From NCBI RefSeq assembly GCF_001436025.1, contig NZ_AZEQ01000007.1, positions 35,309-99,308 of the forward strand: a stretch of DNA of 64,000 nt. Reading direction: 5' to 3'. The notes beneath the pieces were generated by a model. The model searched no databases. It was given only the letters and a program-made list of their open reading frames with translations, and was not told the DNA's origin. The stretch's first letter is position 1; each line of letters begins with the position of its first letter. Source of the stretch: Limosilactobacillus mucosae DSM 13345 (GTDB taxonomy: Bacteria > Bacillota > Bacilli > Lactobacillales > Lactobacillaceae). A program made the position numbers and the translations under genes. This document shows positions 47,578 through 56,901 of the stretch, in pieces.

Positions 47578-48831
47578 ATGAAACAAGAAAAGGAAAAAAT
47601 CGTTTTAGCTTATTCTGGCGGCCTGGATACCTCAGTCGCTATTGCCTGGCTTAAGAACAAAGGCTACGACGTAATTGCATGCTGTATTGACGTTGGTGAA
47701 GGCAAGGACCTGGAAGCCATCAAGGCCAAAGGAAGTCAAGTCGGCGCCTATGCATCCGTCGTTATCGATGCCAAAGAAGACTTTGCGGAAAACTTTGTCC
47801 TGCCCGCTCTGCAAAGTAATGCCATGTACGAACAAGAATATCCCCTGGTTTCTGCTCTTTCCCGACCTCTGATTGTTCAAAAGCTCGTTGCCGTTGCCAA
47901 GGAATACGGTGCTACCGCCATCGCCCATGGCTGCACTGGGAAAGGCAATGATCAGGTTCGCTTTGAAGCCGGCATCCATGCACTGGCTCCCGACATGAAG
48001 ATTGAAGACCCAATTCGTGACTGGCACTGGTCACGGGAAGAAGAAATCGACTACGCCAAGAAGAATGGCATTCCCGTTCCAATCACCATGGAAAGCCCCT
48101 ACTCGATTGACGAAAACCTGTGGGGCCGTGCCAATGAATGTGGGATTCTTGAAGATCCATGGGCCAGCGCTCCAGAAGACGCCTATGACCGGACCAACCC
48201 AATTGAAAAAACGCCGGACACGCCAGAAATCATGGAGATTCAATTCGCACACGGCAAGCCGGTTGCCCTTAACGGTGAAGCCATGCCACTGGCCGAACTG
48301 ATCATGAAGCTCGACAAGATTGCCGGCAAGCACGGAATTGGCCGGATCGATCACGTTGAAAATCGGCTGGTCGGTATCAAGTCGCGTGAAATCTACGAAT
48401 GTCCTGCAGCTACGGTTCTTTTGAAGGCGCACAAAGATCTGGAAGACCTGACTCTGGAACGTGAAGCAGCTCACTTCAAGCCGGTCGTTGAACTGAAGAT
48501 GGCCAACCTGATTTACAATGGTCTGTGGTACTCGCCATTAATGAAAGCCATTCAAGCATTCATTAAAGAAACGCAAAAAGACGTCAACGGCACGGTTCGG
48601 GTCAAGTTGTTTAAAGGCAACGTTGTCTGTGAAGGTCGGAAGTCACCTAATTCCTTATACGACAAGAATCTGGCTACCTACACCTCTGCCGATGAATTTG
48701 ATCAGGAAGCTGCTGGTGGCTTCATCAAGCTTTGGGAACTGCCTGACAAGGTCTATGCTCAAGTGCAGGCCAATGCTGCCAAGAACCAATCTGAACCTAG
48801 CGTAAAGGGGGAAACCATCAGTGCCGATTAA
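47578..48831 (+). CDS. argG: Argininosuccinate synthase
   Basis: Joins citrulline and aspartate with ATP to give argininosuccinate. The 417 residues carry the N-type ATP loop [16 protein letters not shown] (residues 9-24), [14 protein letters not shown], and the citrulline/aspartate site [14 protein letters not shown] follows ATCGGAGGAA. It overlaps argH by 11 bases, so the two form an operon. Confidence 0.96.
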   Translation: MKQEKEKIVLAYSGGLDTSVAIAWLKNKGYDVIACCIDVGEGKDLEAIKAKGSQVGAYASVVIDAKEDFAENFVLPALQSNAMYEQEYPLVSALSRPLIVQKLVAVAKEYGATAIAHGCTGKGNDQVRFEAGIHALAPDMKIEDPIRDWHWSREEEIDYAKKNGIPVPITMESPYSIDENLWGRANECGILEDPWASAPEDAYDRTNPIEKTPDTPEIMEIQFAHGKPVALNGEAMPLAELIMKLDKIAGKHGIGRIDHVENRLVGIKSREIYECPAATVLLKAHKDLEDLTLEREAAHFKPVVELKMANLIYNGLWYSPLMKAIQAFIKETQKDVNGTVRVKLFKGNVVCEGRKSPNSLYDKNLATYTSADEFDQEAAGGFIKLWELPDKVYAQVQANAAKNQSEPSVKGETISAD

Positions 48832-50203
48832 GCGGATGTGGGGTGGACGGTTTGAAGAGTCTGGCTCCGATTTGGTAAATAAATTCGGGGCTTCAATCAC
48901 CTTTGACCAAGAGATGGCCCAAGAAGACATTCAAGGATCATTGGCCCATGTCAAGATGCTTAAGGCAACCAAGATCCTTGACGCTGCCGACGCCGATGCC
49001 ATCATCAAAGGACTGGAGACGCTTGCTGAAAAGCTGAAGCAAGGCAAACTGTCTTTCAATATTGAAAATGAAGACATTCATATGAACATTGAGGCACTCT
49101 TGACGGCAGAAATCGGTCCGGTAGCCGGCAAGCTGCACACTGGGCGGAGTCGAAACGACCAGGTTGCCACCGATCTGCATCTGTACGTCAAAGAGCGGCT
49201 GCCTCAAGTAATTACGGCCATCAAGCAGCTGCAGCAGGTCCTGGTTGACAAGGCCAGCGACAATGTTGAAACCATCATGCCGGGCTATACTCACATGCAG
49301 CATGCCCAGCCGATCTCATATGGTCATTATCTGATGGCATATTTCCAGATGCTGCAGCGTGACGCTGAACGATTCCAATTCAACATGCAGCATACCGACG
49401 TCTCTCCGTTGGGCGCGGCGGCTTTGGCGGGAACGACCTTTCCAATCGACCGTCAATTGAGTGCGAAGTACCTTGGTTTCTCAGATATTTATCACAACTC
49501 GCTGGACGCGGTATCTGATCGTGACTTTGTCTTGGAATTTCTCAGCAGCGCCAGCATTTTGATGATGCACCTGTCGCGGATGTGCGAGGAATTGATCTAC
49601 TGGTGCAGCTATGAATTCGGCTATATTGAGCTTTCCGATGCCTATTCCACGGGCAGCTCGATCATGCCGCAAAAGAAAAATCCTGATACGGCAGAACTGA
49701 TTCGGGGCAAGACTGGCCGGGTCTATGGCGACTTAATGGGACTTTTGACTACCATGAAGGGCCTGCCACTCGCATACAATAAAGACATGCAAGAGGATAA
49801 GGAAGGCGTTTTTGATGCCGTCAAAACCATCATCCCCAGTCTCAAGATCATGGCTGGCATGGTTGAAACGTTGAAGGTCAATCAAGATAAGATGGAACAT
49901 GCCGTCCACAATGATTTTTCAAATGCTACTGAGCTGGCGGACTATCTGGCCAGCAAAGGCATTCCATTTAGACAGGCGCACGAAATCGTTGGCGAGCTGG
50001 TCTTAAAGGGATTGAAGACCGGTAAGAACCTTAGCGATATCAGCCTGGCGGAATATCAAAAGATCAGTCCTTTGATCACTGAAGACGTTTATCACGTGCT
50101 GCAGCCAAAAGTAGCCGTTGAACGACGGAATTCAGCAGGCGGAACCGGCTTTGCTCAAGTCGAAGCCCAGATTAAAGCTGCCAAAGAACTATTAAAAGAT
50201 TAA
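48821..50203 (+). CDS. argH: Argininosuccinate lyase
   Basis: Splits argininosuccinate to arginine and fumarate. The 460 residues contain the fumarase/lyase signature [12 protein letters not shown] (about residues 280-291) and [12 protein letters not shown]. The start is GTG at 48821 inside the argG 3' end, after [21 protein letters not shown] matches family N-termini. With argG it makes arginine from citrulline. Confidence 0.96.
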   Translation: MPIKRMWGGRFEESGSDLVNKFGASITFDQEMAQEDIQGSLAHVKMLKATKILDAADADAIIKGLETLAEKLKQGKLSFNIENEDIHMNIEALLTAEIGPVAGKLHTGRSRNDQVATDLHLYVKERLPQVITAIKQLQQVLVDKASDNVETIMPGYTHMQHAQPISYGHYLMAYFQMLQRDAERFQFNMQHTDVSPLGAAALAGTTFPIDRQLSAKYLGFSDIYHNSLDAVSDRDFVLEFLSSASILMMHLSRMCEELIYWCSYEFGYIELSDAYSTGSSIMPQKKNPDTAELIRGKTGRVYGDLMGLLTTMKGLPLAYNKDMQEDKEGVFDAVKTIIPSLKIMAGMVETLKVNQDKMEHAVHNDFSNATELADYLASKGIPFRQAHEIVGELVLKGLKTGKNLSDISLAEYQKISPLITEDVYHVLQPKVAVERRNSAGGTGFAQVEAQIKAAKELLKD

Positions 50204-50204
50204 G

Positions 50205-50243
50205 CAAAGTCCTGCAAGACTCATGAAGTTTTGCAGGACTTTT
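50205..50243 (+). terminator. Terminator of argGH
   Basis: AAAGTCCTGCAA and TTGCAGGACTTT arms with an ACTCATGAAG-type loop and a trailing T-run. Confidence 0.88.
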
Positions 50244-50524
50244 TATGTTTTGGCGATCATTGGCAAAAAAACAAGGCATCGTAGGTAATTTTAGTCCTCG
50301 TCCCCGTAGCCATTCATGATCTGATTTCCTTCAAAAAGCCATCCCCAGCAGGCTCCTTAATCCGTATTCACTAATACCTAACCGTCATTTCATTTGCTCT
50401 ATTGGGACATTAAACGTTTTAAATACTTTAACGCGACACTCATCCGATCTTTGTCGATTGATTTTTGCTGCCTAATCCGTTTCGATATTATATGAAGATA
50501 TTTGAAAACGTTAGGGAGCTGATT
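50244..50524 (+). promoter_or_regulatory. Probable native leader of the LtaS-like gene, now left of the IS
   Basis: About 280 bases with no gene. Near its end a -10 TATTAT (50486-50491) with a loose -35 (TTTTTG, 18 bases upstream) is followed by AGGGAG (50513-50518), a good ribosome site with no start codon after it. The coding sequence on the far side of the IS lacks a ribosome site. Together this suggests a leader cut off by the insertion. Confidence 0.45.
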
Positions 50525-50607
50525 AACTGTTAAATAAAACGCAGAATAAAATAGAATTATACGTTATAATATAACCATAGAAAGAAAAAATGTAGGTGGT
50601 TATTGTT

Positions 50608-51276
50608 ATGACGATGATGAAACCAAAAGAAATGGCTGAACGATTAGGTGTTACGGTTAGAACCTTACAGATATGGGATAAAAAAGGAATTCTAAAAGCT
50701 TATCGAACACCCACTAATCGAAGATACTATACAGAAGAACAGTACCTGGAATATACTGGTCAATCATTGCAAAGTAAACGTCTGAACGTGGCTTACGCTA
50801 GAGTGTCAAATAATAGCCAAAAAGATGATTTAAAAAATCAAATTAGCTTTATTAGACAATACGTTAATGCTAAGGGTGTTATCTTAGACGATACGATCAC
50901 TGAGATTGGCAGCGGGCTTGACTATAACCGTAAAAAGTGGAACGAACTGCTAGAAAAAGTAATGCAGAACGAAATTGATACAATCTACATTACCTATAAA
51001 GACAGATTTGTTCGCTTTGGTTATGAATGGTTTGAACGATTATGTAAAATGTACGACACAAAAATCGTGGTGCTGAATAACGTGGAAACTAGCCCCAGCC
51101 AAGAAATGATTGATGATATGGTCAGTATCATACATGTTTTTTCTGGTCGTTTATCTGGTCTGCGAAAGTATCAGACTAAAATTCAAAACGACAAATCTTT
51201 GAAAGGTGGTGAAAAAGATGATCCGAACGCAAAAGGTCAGGCTGTATCCGAACAAAACGATGCAAAAGGCGATTGA
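50608..51276 (+). CDS. tnpA: IS607 serine recombinase/transposase
   Basis: A 222-residue protein. Its N-terminal MerR-like DNA-binding domain (MKPKEMAERLGVTVRTLQIWDKKG, residues 3-26) is followed by a small serine resolvase domain, with the catalytic serine in YARVSNNSQKDDLKNQ and the arginine-bearing YKDRFVRFGYEW. The N-terminal DNA-binding domain before the catalytic domain is the IS607 order. The start is set at the ATG at 50608 (MTMMKPKE) after AGGTGG; the frame is open to 50596. It overlaps tnpB by about 59 bases. Confidence 0.9.
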   Translation: MTMMKPKEMAERLGVTVRTLQIWDKKGILKAYRTPTNRRYYTEEQYLEYTGQSLQSKRLNVAYARVSNNSQKDDLKNQISFIRQYVNAKGVILDDTITEIGSGLDYNRKKWNELLEKVMQNEIDTIYITYKDRFVRFGYEWFERLCKMYDTKIVVLNNVETSPSQEMIDDMVSIIHVFSGRLSGLRKYQTKIQNDKSLKGGEKDDPNAKGQAVSEQNDAKGD

Positions 51277-52369
51277 TCAGCTTTGCGATTATCGGCGCTA
51301 CTGCTGGAATCAAGGCTTGGCGCTTTGGAATGATATGTACGATGCTTCGTTGATTTTAGAAGACAAAAAGTTGCGTCCAAATGAGCGCAAGGTTCGTGAT
51401 GAACTGGTCGCCAATAAAGCTGACTGGCAGTATCAGCTATCCGCTCGGTGCCTACAGCTTGCAATTGCCGATCTTAGCAAGGCTTGGAAGAACTTCTTTA
51501 ACAAGGCTCAACCAGATTGGGGCAAGCCCAAGTTCAAATCAAAGAAAGCTCCAAGACAAGGATTTAAAACTGACCGGGCTAAGATTGTTGATGGCAGGTT
51601 GCGCTTAGATAAGCCGCATGGTGTTGAGAAATGGTACGACATTCGGTTTAATGGTGCCAAATCGTTGAACGGTGAATTAAAAGTCGTTTCAATTTACCGG
51701 GAAAACGGTAAATACTGGGCTAGCTTACCCTTTGAAAGAAAGACAGAAGCAAAAGCTGATACCGCTAAAAAGACGGCAGTTGATGTCAATGTAGGGCATT
51801 TTAATTATACTAACGGGCGGATTAACACTTTACCGCATAATCTAAATAATTTATACAAGCGCATCAAGCATTACCAACGTCTATTGGCTAGGAAACGAGC
51901 AGTAAATGGACAGAAAGCAACGCAGACAAACAATTACGTTAAGACGAGAGCCAAGTTGCAGCGTGATTATCGGCGGGTTGCCAATATCCAGCATGACATT
52001 GTCCAAAAATTCACCACTAAGCTGGTTAATGATTATGATCAGATCGTTATTGAAGATTTAGACGTAAAGCAAATGCAGATGAGCCATGTTGCCTCTAAAG
52101 GATTACAGCGGTCGTTATTTGGCTATTTCAGACAGGTGCTAACTTATAAATGCGAATGGTATAACAAGCATTTATTATTAGCCGATAAGTTTTATCCAAG
52201 CACTCAACGGTGTTCTCAATGTGGGTTTGTTAAGACAGGTAAAGATAAAATCGGTCTTAATGGCAACATCAAACATCACACTAAGCATAACGAATATATT
52301 TGTTATGCATGCGGTGCTGTTATGGATAGAGATAGAAATGCAGTGATGAACTTGCTTGCATTATTATAA
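51218..52369 (+). CDS. tnpB: IS607 TnpB, RNA-guided nuclease family
   Basis: A 383-residue OrfB/TnpB protein, the ancestor-type of Cas12. The N-terminal helix-turn-helix-like part is RTQKVRLYPNKTMQKAI. The RuvC triad appears intact: Asp in TAVDVNVGHF, Glu in IVIEDLDVKQM, Asp in VMDRDRNAVMN. The zinc ribbon is CSQCGF...CYACGA. Known TnpBs cut DNA guided by an RNA from the element's right end, helping to retain the element. The start ATG (51218) lies after AAAGGTGG inside tnpA; GTG codons at 51206/51209 are alternatives. It looks full length and functional. Confidence 0.9.
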   Translation: MIRTQKVRLYPNKTMQKAIDQLCDYRRYCWNQGLALWNDMYDASLILEDKKLRPNERKVRDELVANKADWQYQLSARCLQLAIADLSKAWKNFFNKAQPDWGKPKFKSKKAPRQGFKTDRAKIVDGRLRLDKPHGVEKWYDIRFNGAKSLNGELKVVSIYRENGKYWASLPFERKTEAKADTAKKTAVDVNVGHFNYTNGRINTLPHNLNNLYKRIKHYQRLLARKRAVNGQKATQTNNYVKTRAKLQRDYRRVANIQHDIVQKFTTKLVNDYDQIVIEDLDVKQMQMSHVASKGLQRSLFGYFRQVLTYKCEWYNKHLLLADKFYPSTQRCSQCGFVKTGKDKIGLNGNIKHHTKHNEYICYACGAVMDRDRNAVMNLLALL

Positions 52370-52445
52370 AGAATTAATGGGTGGGCTACACCCGCAAGCT
52401 ATAAGAGTTAGTCAATGTCATTACCCTCTAGTTAGGATATGGGAA
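52300..52445 (+). ncRNA. Candidate TnpB guide RNA (omega/reRNA) region
   Basis: TnpB guide RNAs usually span the 3' end of tnpB and the right end of the element. Here a 5-base-pair hairpin GGGTG/CACCC (52379-52383, 52389-52393) and further structured sequence follow the stop. The placement is family knowledge; the limits are a guess and the guide start depends on the exact element end. Confidence 0.35.
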
Positions 52446-52501
52446 TACTAATGTTGACGATAGTAAATAAAATTAAGAAAGGAAAACTATATTCTTTCTA
52501 A

Positions 52502-52535
52502 TAACATAGAAAACTGTATTACGGTTTCTACGTTA
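52502..52535. repeat. Imperfect inverted repeat at the IS607 right end
   Basis: TAACATAGAAAAC and GGTTTCTACGTTA match at 11 of 13 positions around an ACTGTATTAC-like centre. It is likely a transposase-binding subterminal repeat, close to the first bases of the LtaS-like gene. Confidence 0.6.
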
Positions 52536-52562
52536 TTCTACATTTTATATAGCAGATTTAAA

Positions 52563-55478
52563 TTGAAGTTAAAGAAATTAACCATCAACTGGTTCAGCAT
52601 GCTTTGGCTAACTGTCCTTTTGATCACGACAGTCGCGGTCAGCACTACCGCTCGCCAAATGCTTTCTCATGCTGCTGGCCAGTCTTTTTTATTTTTATGG
52701 CTGATTAAAAACGCAGCTGCTTTGAGCGTTTTGATTCTGCCAATGATGCTGGGAGCTTTTGACATCAAGATCCCGCATCGGCAAACCGCCGTGATTCTAT
52801 CAGCGGGAACCGGCCTGATCTTGTTTGGCTTGGCCAATCATCTTACGCAGCCGGCCGTTTTGGAAAGTGTCCCTTCTGATGAGCGCTATGTCGTCCAAAA
52901 CATCTTTGTGACCTGGCTGGCCTATTTGGTGCTGCTGCTTTTCTCCCCCTGGCTGAAAAAGCGGCTGCATCAATTCACGATTAAACAGCGCCGGCGTACT
53001 TTGCTTATCTTGACGCTGGCGATTTGGCTGCTCAATCTCAACCATGCCGTGGGGGTCTTAGGTCTGGCAGGCGGCAGCAGCTTTTTATGGTTTAGCTACC
53101 TTTTTGCCATGGGTGATTGGCTGGGCAGCGATCAGGCACTGCTGCAGTCATTAAAGACCAGCTGGCTGATAATTGGCGATCTGCTGGTCTTTTTGGCAAT
53201 GTGTCTGGCTGCCTGGTTCAATATCAATCAGCTGAGCTATAATCCGCATGATGGTCTGCTTTTGACCACTCACTATCAGGTCGCCATCAACGCCTTTCAA
53301 AACACCTACCTGGCAATGGCAATCCTGGTCATCATCACGCTGGTCAAGCTGCTGTCATCACGATCATTAAGCAGCTTTTATGCCATTTTGGGCGGTTTGA
53401 TGCTTAATTTGCTGGCCATCCCCAAACTATTCGTACCGTTCTTAAAGTATCAGCCACGCTGGCACCTATCGATTGCTATTGCAGCAGGCTGGGCCGTCAG
53501 CTGGAGCCTTGCCGTTTTGCTCAGTCAGTGGACGACCCGCTTTGACTGGCAGCTTAAGTTTGATTTAGGTGCTGGCTGGGACGTTTTAAAGAAAACCTTT
53601 GCCAAATGCTGGCCGTTTCTATTGACCGCCGCCGTTATCTGGGGAATGACGATCTGGTCGTTTGGCTACCTTTGGAACTGGCAGCTCAACATGCTGCAGT
53701 GGATCATCACAGATCATAATGCCATCGTCTGGGCCAATGTAATGATCATGATGGCCCTGGCCGGAATTTTAATGGCCTTGACCAATCGCTGGTGGCTCAG
53801 CAGTGCTTTAACGATCATTATCTATGGCGGCTGGCTGACTGCCTCGCTGCTTAAGATTCAAGCACGGGCTGAGCCGATTCTGCCAACTGACCTGGCTACG
53901 CTAACCGCACCTAAAGAAATGCTGGGCATGGTCGAGCCAACGATTCTGCTGGCCGCAGGGGGTGTCGTCATCGTTCTGCTTGGCTTTGCCGTAGCAATCG
54001 AGATTCGCCATGGTCGAAAATACCGCCTTAAGATTCAGTGGCGCTATCTGATCGGTGCGGCTGCCATCCTTTATCTAAGCGGTTTTGCCTTTATCAATCA
54101 CACCAACTCACCAACCTATCGCTGGGCTGAGAAAGTCGACGACACGCCTTATTTTTACGCGCAGCTGCGTGGTGCCAAGGTTAACGGTACGCTCCTGCAG
54201 TTTGCCAATAACGTTGACGTTCGCGTAATGGACAAACCCAAGGGATATTCAAAAGCTCGCATGGAAAAAATCGGTCAAAAATATCGTCAGCAGGCTAAAA
54301 TCATCAACCGGCAGCGAACTCACGCCAGCGTTGGCAATCAGCGACTCGTCTTTATCTTAAGCGAGAGTTTTGCTGATCCGCGTCGCGTGCCGGATCTAAA
54401 AGTCAGCGGCAATCCACTGCCTTATCTGGACCAGCTCAAGCATCGTACGACCAGCGGCTTGATGATCAGCACTGGTTATGGCGGCGGGACGGCCAATATG
54501 GAATATCAAGCCTTGACCGGACTTTCTATCGTCAACTTTTCGCCAACCATGCCAACGCCATATTCCCAGCTGGTTCCCTACCAAAAACGAGCCGTATCCA
54601 TTAATCAGCTGTTTTCTTACAGTGATGGAATTCATCCGTTTACCGCCAATCTATACAGCCGTGTAAAAGTCTATCGCAAATTTGGTTTCAACCGTTTCTA
54701 TCATCTTGATGGCGGCAGCCGACTTTCCTATACGCATAAGATCGACAACAGTCCCCGCATTGATGACTGGTCTGCCTATCAGCAGGTATTGTTAAATCTT
54801 AGGAATCATCATGGCAACCAGTTCATCCAATTGGCCACCATGCAAAACCATATGCCATACGACAATTTTTATCATCACAACAACTACAAGGTCAGCGGAA
54901 CGGCCTACCGAACTCCTCAGGCTCAGCAGCAGATCGAGACCTACACACAGGGCATCCACTATACTGACGAGGCACTGAAAAAATTCATCAGCCGGTTAGA
55001 CCAAAGCAGCCAGCCGACCACCGTTGTCTGGTATGGCGACCATCTGCCCGGTATCTACAATGGCGTTTCGATGGCTGAGCATGGGCTGGTGATGCACGAA
55101 ACCGACTACTTTATCTATAGCAATCCAGCTGCTCAAAAAATCAATCACAGCCGCGTTGACAAAGCCAAGATCGTCAGTCCAAACGAGTTTATCCCAATGG
55201 CAATGGCGCAGATGGATCTCAAGGTTTCACCATATTACGCGCTCTTGACACAGGTTCATGAAAAACTGCCGGCCATTACGCTGGATCCCAACGTTCACAG
55301 TCACAGCAACCGTCCACACAGCACGGCCGTTGAATACGTTGATCAAGACGGCCTGCAGACGACGCTTTCTCTAAAGCAGATGCGGCTGTTTGACGACTAT
55401 CGCATGGTTCAGTATGATCTGACGGCCGGGCATCATTATCTGCTGCATGACTGGTTCATGCTTAAGGTGCCGCATTAA
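52563..55478 (+). CDS. Large LtaS-like phosphoglycerol transferase
   Basis: A 971-residue membrane protein. Residues 1 to about 520 hold about a dozen hydrophobic helices, far more than the five of classic LtaS. The C-terminal sulfatase-type domain has LSESFADPRRVP, the catalytic threonine in GGGTANMEYQALTG (Thr643) and the metal site VVWYGDHLPGIYNG. The family moves glycerol phosphate from phosphatidylglycerol to lipoteichoic acid or a glycolipid. The start is uncertain: TTG (52563) gives MKLKKLTINWF but has no ribosome site, nor has the first ATG (residue 13). The IS607 element ends only about 20 bases upstream. Confidence 0.8.
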   Translation: MKLKKLTINWFSMLWLTVLLITTVAVSTTARQMLSHAAGQSFLFLWLIKNAAALSVLILPMMLGAFDIKIPHRQTAVILSAGTGLILFGLANHLTQPAVLESVPSDERYVVQNIFVTWLAYLVLLLFSPWLKKRLHQFTIKQRRRTLLILTLAIWLLNLNHAVGVLGLAGGSSFLWFSYLFAMGDWLGSDQALLQSLKTSWLIIGDLLVFLAMCLAAWFNINQLSYNPHDGLLLTTHYQVAINAFQNTYLAMAILVIITLVKLLSSRSLSSFYAILGGLMLNLLAIPKLFVPFLKYQPRWHLSIAIAAGWAVSWSLAVLLSQWTTRFDWQLKFDLGAGWDVLKKTFAKCWPFLLTAAVIWGMTIWSFGYLWNWQLNMLQWIITDHNAIVWANVMIMMALAGILMALTNRWWLSSALTIIIYGGWLTASLLKIQARAEPILPTDLATLTAPKEMLGMVEPTILLAAGGVVIVLLGFAVAIEIRHGRKYRLKIQWRYLIGAAAILYLSGFAFINHTNSPTYRWAEKVDDTPYFYAQLRGAKVNGTLLQFANNVDVRVMDKPKGYSKARMEKIGQKYRQQAKIINRQRTHASVGNQRLVFILSESFADPRRVPDLKVSGNPLPYLDQLKHRTTSGLMISTGYGGGTANMEYQALTGLSIVNFSPTMPTPYSQLVPYQKRAVSINQLFSYSDGIHPFTANLYSRVKVYRKFGFNRFYHLDGGSRLSYTHKIDNSPRIDDWSAYQQVLLNLRNHHGNQFIQLATMQNHMPYDNFYHHNNYKVSGTAYRTPQAQQQIETYTQGIHYTDEALKKFISRLDQSSQPTTVVWYGDHLPGIYNGVSMAEHGLVMHETDYFIYSNPAAQKINHSRVDKAKIVSPNEFIPMAMAQMDLKVSPYYALLTQVHEKLPAITLDPNVHSHSNRPHSTAVEYVDQDGLQTTLSLKQMRLFDDYRMVQYDLTAGHHYLLHDWFMLKVPH

Positions 55479-55556
55479 TCAGACTGCTTAATCATCACCA
55501 AATCATATAAATCATATCAAGACAGATCATCGCCTAGAAAACGCGTTTCCACTCTT

Positions 55557-55598
55557 GATAAAAAAGACGCTCAACAATTGAGCGTCTTTTTTATTTGA
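55557..55598. terminator. Bidirectional terminator between the LtaS-like gene and the Rrf2 gene
   Basis: AAAAAAGACGCTCAA and TTGAGCGTCTTTTTT arms. Overlaps the end of the Rrf2 gene. Confidence 0.88.
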
Positions 55599-56013
55599 TT
55601 CGATCAGCCACCTCGTCAACGACATCCTGCAGTGTAATCTGCTTCATCATGGCTTCTGCAGCTGCCTGGATCTGATCATAGGCCTTGCCTAGTACCGGCT
55701 GAATGTTTTTACCGACTGGACACTGCTGATTAGTCTGTTCATCGATATGCAGCAGATGGTGATTTTCTTCAACTGCATAATACACATCCAGCAGCGTGAT
55801 CTCAGCTGCCGGGCGACTCAGCTGTGGTGCCGGCGCGTCTGACTTTGGCTTGAGAATGCCGGCCCTGACCATTTTGGCAATTAGACTGCGAATCAGGCTG
55901 GGATTGGCATCCACGCTGGCGGCCAGATCCTGACTGCTGATTTTTTGCCCATGATAGATCTCCAGATAGGTCAGAATATGCACGGCATCACTTAAACGAT
56001 GAGAATATTTCAT
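55591..56013 (-). CDS. Rrf2 family transcriptional regulator
   Basis: A 140-residue winged-helix protein. The N-terminus (MKYSHRLSDAVHILTYLEIY) and the HTH (ISSQDLAASVDANPSLIRSLIAKMVRAGIL) are typical of Rrf2. Iron-sulfur members such as IscR use three cysteines; only one is present here (QQCPVGKN, about residue 98), so cluster sensing is unlikely. It starts 14 bases after rlmH in the same direction and is probably co-transcribed with it. Target unknown. Confidence 0.88.
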   Translation of the reverse strand: MKYSHRLSDAVHILTYLEIYHGQKISSQDLAASVDANPSLIRSLIAKMVRAGILKPKSDAPAPQLSRPAAEITLLDVYYAVEENHHLLHIDEQTNQQCPVGKNIQPVLGKAYDQIQAAAEAMMKQITLQDVVDEVADRIK

Positions 56014-56027
56014 AATTCAGCGCACCT

Positions 56028-56507
56028 TTATTTATGATAGGGAAGACCATTGATAATCGTAAAGGCCCGGTAGATCTGTTCAGTCAAAACCAGCCGCATC
56101 AATTGGTGAGGCAGCGTAAAGCGTCCAAACGAGATCTGCTCATTGGCCCGTTTTAAGACAGCCGGACTCAGCCCCAAAGATCCGCCAATCACAAACGTAA
56201 TGTCGCTGTGACCATAAGTTGCCAACTGATTAAGCGTCTGGGCAAATTCTTCCGAGCTGCGTTCCTTGCCATTGATTGCCAGGGCAAAAACGTACTCGCG
56301 ATCCTTAATCTTGCTTAGGATGCGTTCGCCTTCTTTGGCCATAACCTCATCCATCTCGGCTTGGCTCAGCGATTCGGGTGCTTTTTCATCCGGGACCTCC
56401 ACGATCTCAAACTTGCAGTATCTCCCCAAACGCTTGGCATATTCAGCAATTCCGGCCTTAAAGTATTTTTCCTTTAATTTGCCAACCCCAATTATCTTAA
56501 TGTTCAT
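56028..56507 (-). CDS. rlmH: 23S rRNA pseudouridine-1915 N3-methyltransferase RlmH
   Basis: SPOUT-type methyltransferase acting on pseudouridine 1915 of assembled ribosomes. The 159 residues start [19 protein letters not shown]. The SAM knot [17 protein letters not shown] and the end [21 protein letters not shown] are family signatures. ATG follows GAAGGAG. In many Firmicutes it lies close to oriC, next to htrA, as here. Confidence 0.96.
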   Translation of the reverse strand: MNIKIIGVGKLKEKYFKAGIAEYAKRLGRYCKFEIVEVPDEKAPESLSQAEMDEVMAKEGERILSKIKDREYVFALAINGKERSSEEFAQTLNQLATYGHSDITFVIGGSLGLSPAVLKRANEQISFGRFTLPHQLMRLVLTEQIYRAFTIINGLPYHK

Positions 56508-56851
56508 TTAAAACTCCTTCTAATCAATTGTTCGGTAATTATACCAATTCTTCTCCCAACTGACCACGACTAGTTATCCACAGTTCAAAACCAAAACAGC
56601 CGTTTGCATTCAACGGTCAAACCCATTGATATAACTGTGTTTATCAATCATCAATAAATATGATAAAGGGTTTTCCACAATTCTGCAATCTTTACTTGTG
56701 GATAACTAAAAGTACTGATATTAAGGAATTTGATTCTTATTTTTTAAATCGCAGTCTTTTACACGAAACGTGGCGGCAAAGCCAGCTAATTTAAAGTTAT
56801 CCACCGTTTTTGGAACATTTATCCACAGAAATTGTGGATAATTCGTCAAAT
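56508..56851. promoter_or_regulatory. Intergenic cluster of DnaA-box-like sequences
   Basis: Six 9-base matches to the DnaA box TTATCCACA or its complement: 56574-56582 (+, exact), 56671-56679 (+, TTTTCCACA), 56697-56705 (-, exact), 56797-56805 (+, TTATCCACC), 56819-56827 (+, exact) and 56833-56841 (-, exact). AT-rich DNA lies between them. No dnaA or dnaN gene is visible, so this may be a DnaA-titrating site or part of the origin region. It also holds the rlmH promoter. Confidence 0.7.
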
Positions 56852-56898
56852 AAAAAACGTGATCTTAACAATCAATTAATCATTAAGAACACGTTTTT
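56852..56898 (-). terminator. Terminator of htrA
   Basis: On the minus strand AAAAACGTGTTCTTAA and TTAAGATCACGTTTTTT arms around an AT-rich loop, just past the htrA stop. Confidence 0.8.
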
Positions 56899-56901
56899 AA
56901 G

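Larger units (their letters stand above)
50525..52545 (+). mobile_element. IS607-family insertion sequence
   Basis: About 2 kb carrying a serine transposase and tnpB in overlapping frames, as in IS607. Base composition is clearly more AT-rich than the neighbours. The ends are not inverted repeats, as usual for IS607. Subterminal copies of ATAAC(C)ATAGAAA occur at both ends (near 50571-50583 and 52501-52512), as does ACGTTAT (near 50561 and 52530). A perfectly exact boundary cannot be fixed without an empty site. Confidence 0.8.

Noticed and set aside
50608..51276. Prophage or conjugative-element resolvase
   Set aside because: The small serine recombinase has the N-terminal MerR-like domain and overlapping tnpB of IS607, and no phage genes surround it.
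50608..52369. CRISPR-Cas12 system
   Set aside because: The nuclease is a TnpB encoded with an IS607 serine transposase; there are no spacer-repeat arrays and no adaptation genes anywhere in the window.
55530..55555. Cre-like AGAAAACGCGTTTCC near the LtaS-like gene end
   Set aside because: It lies between convergent genes, downstream of both, where a repressor site would have no promoter to act on.
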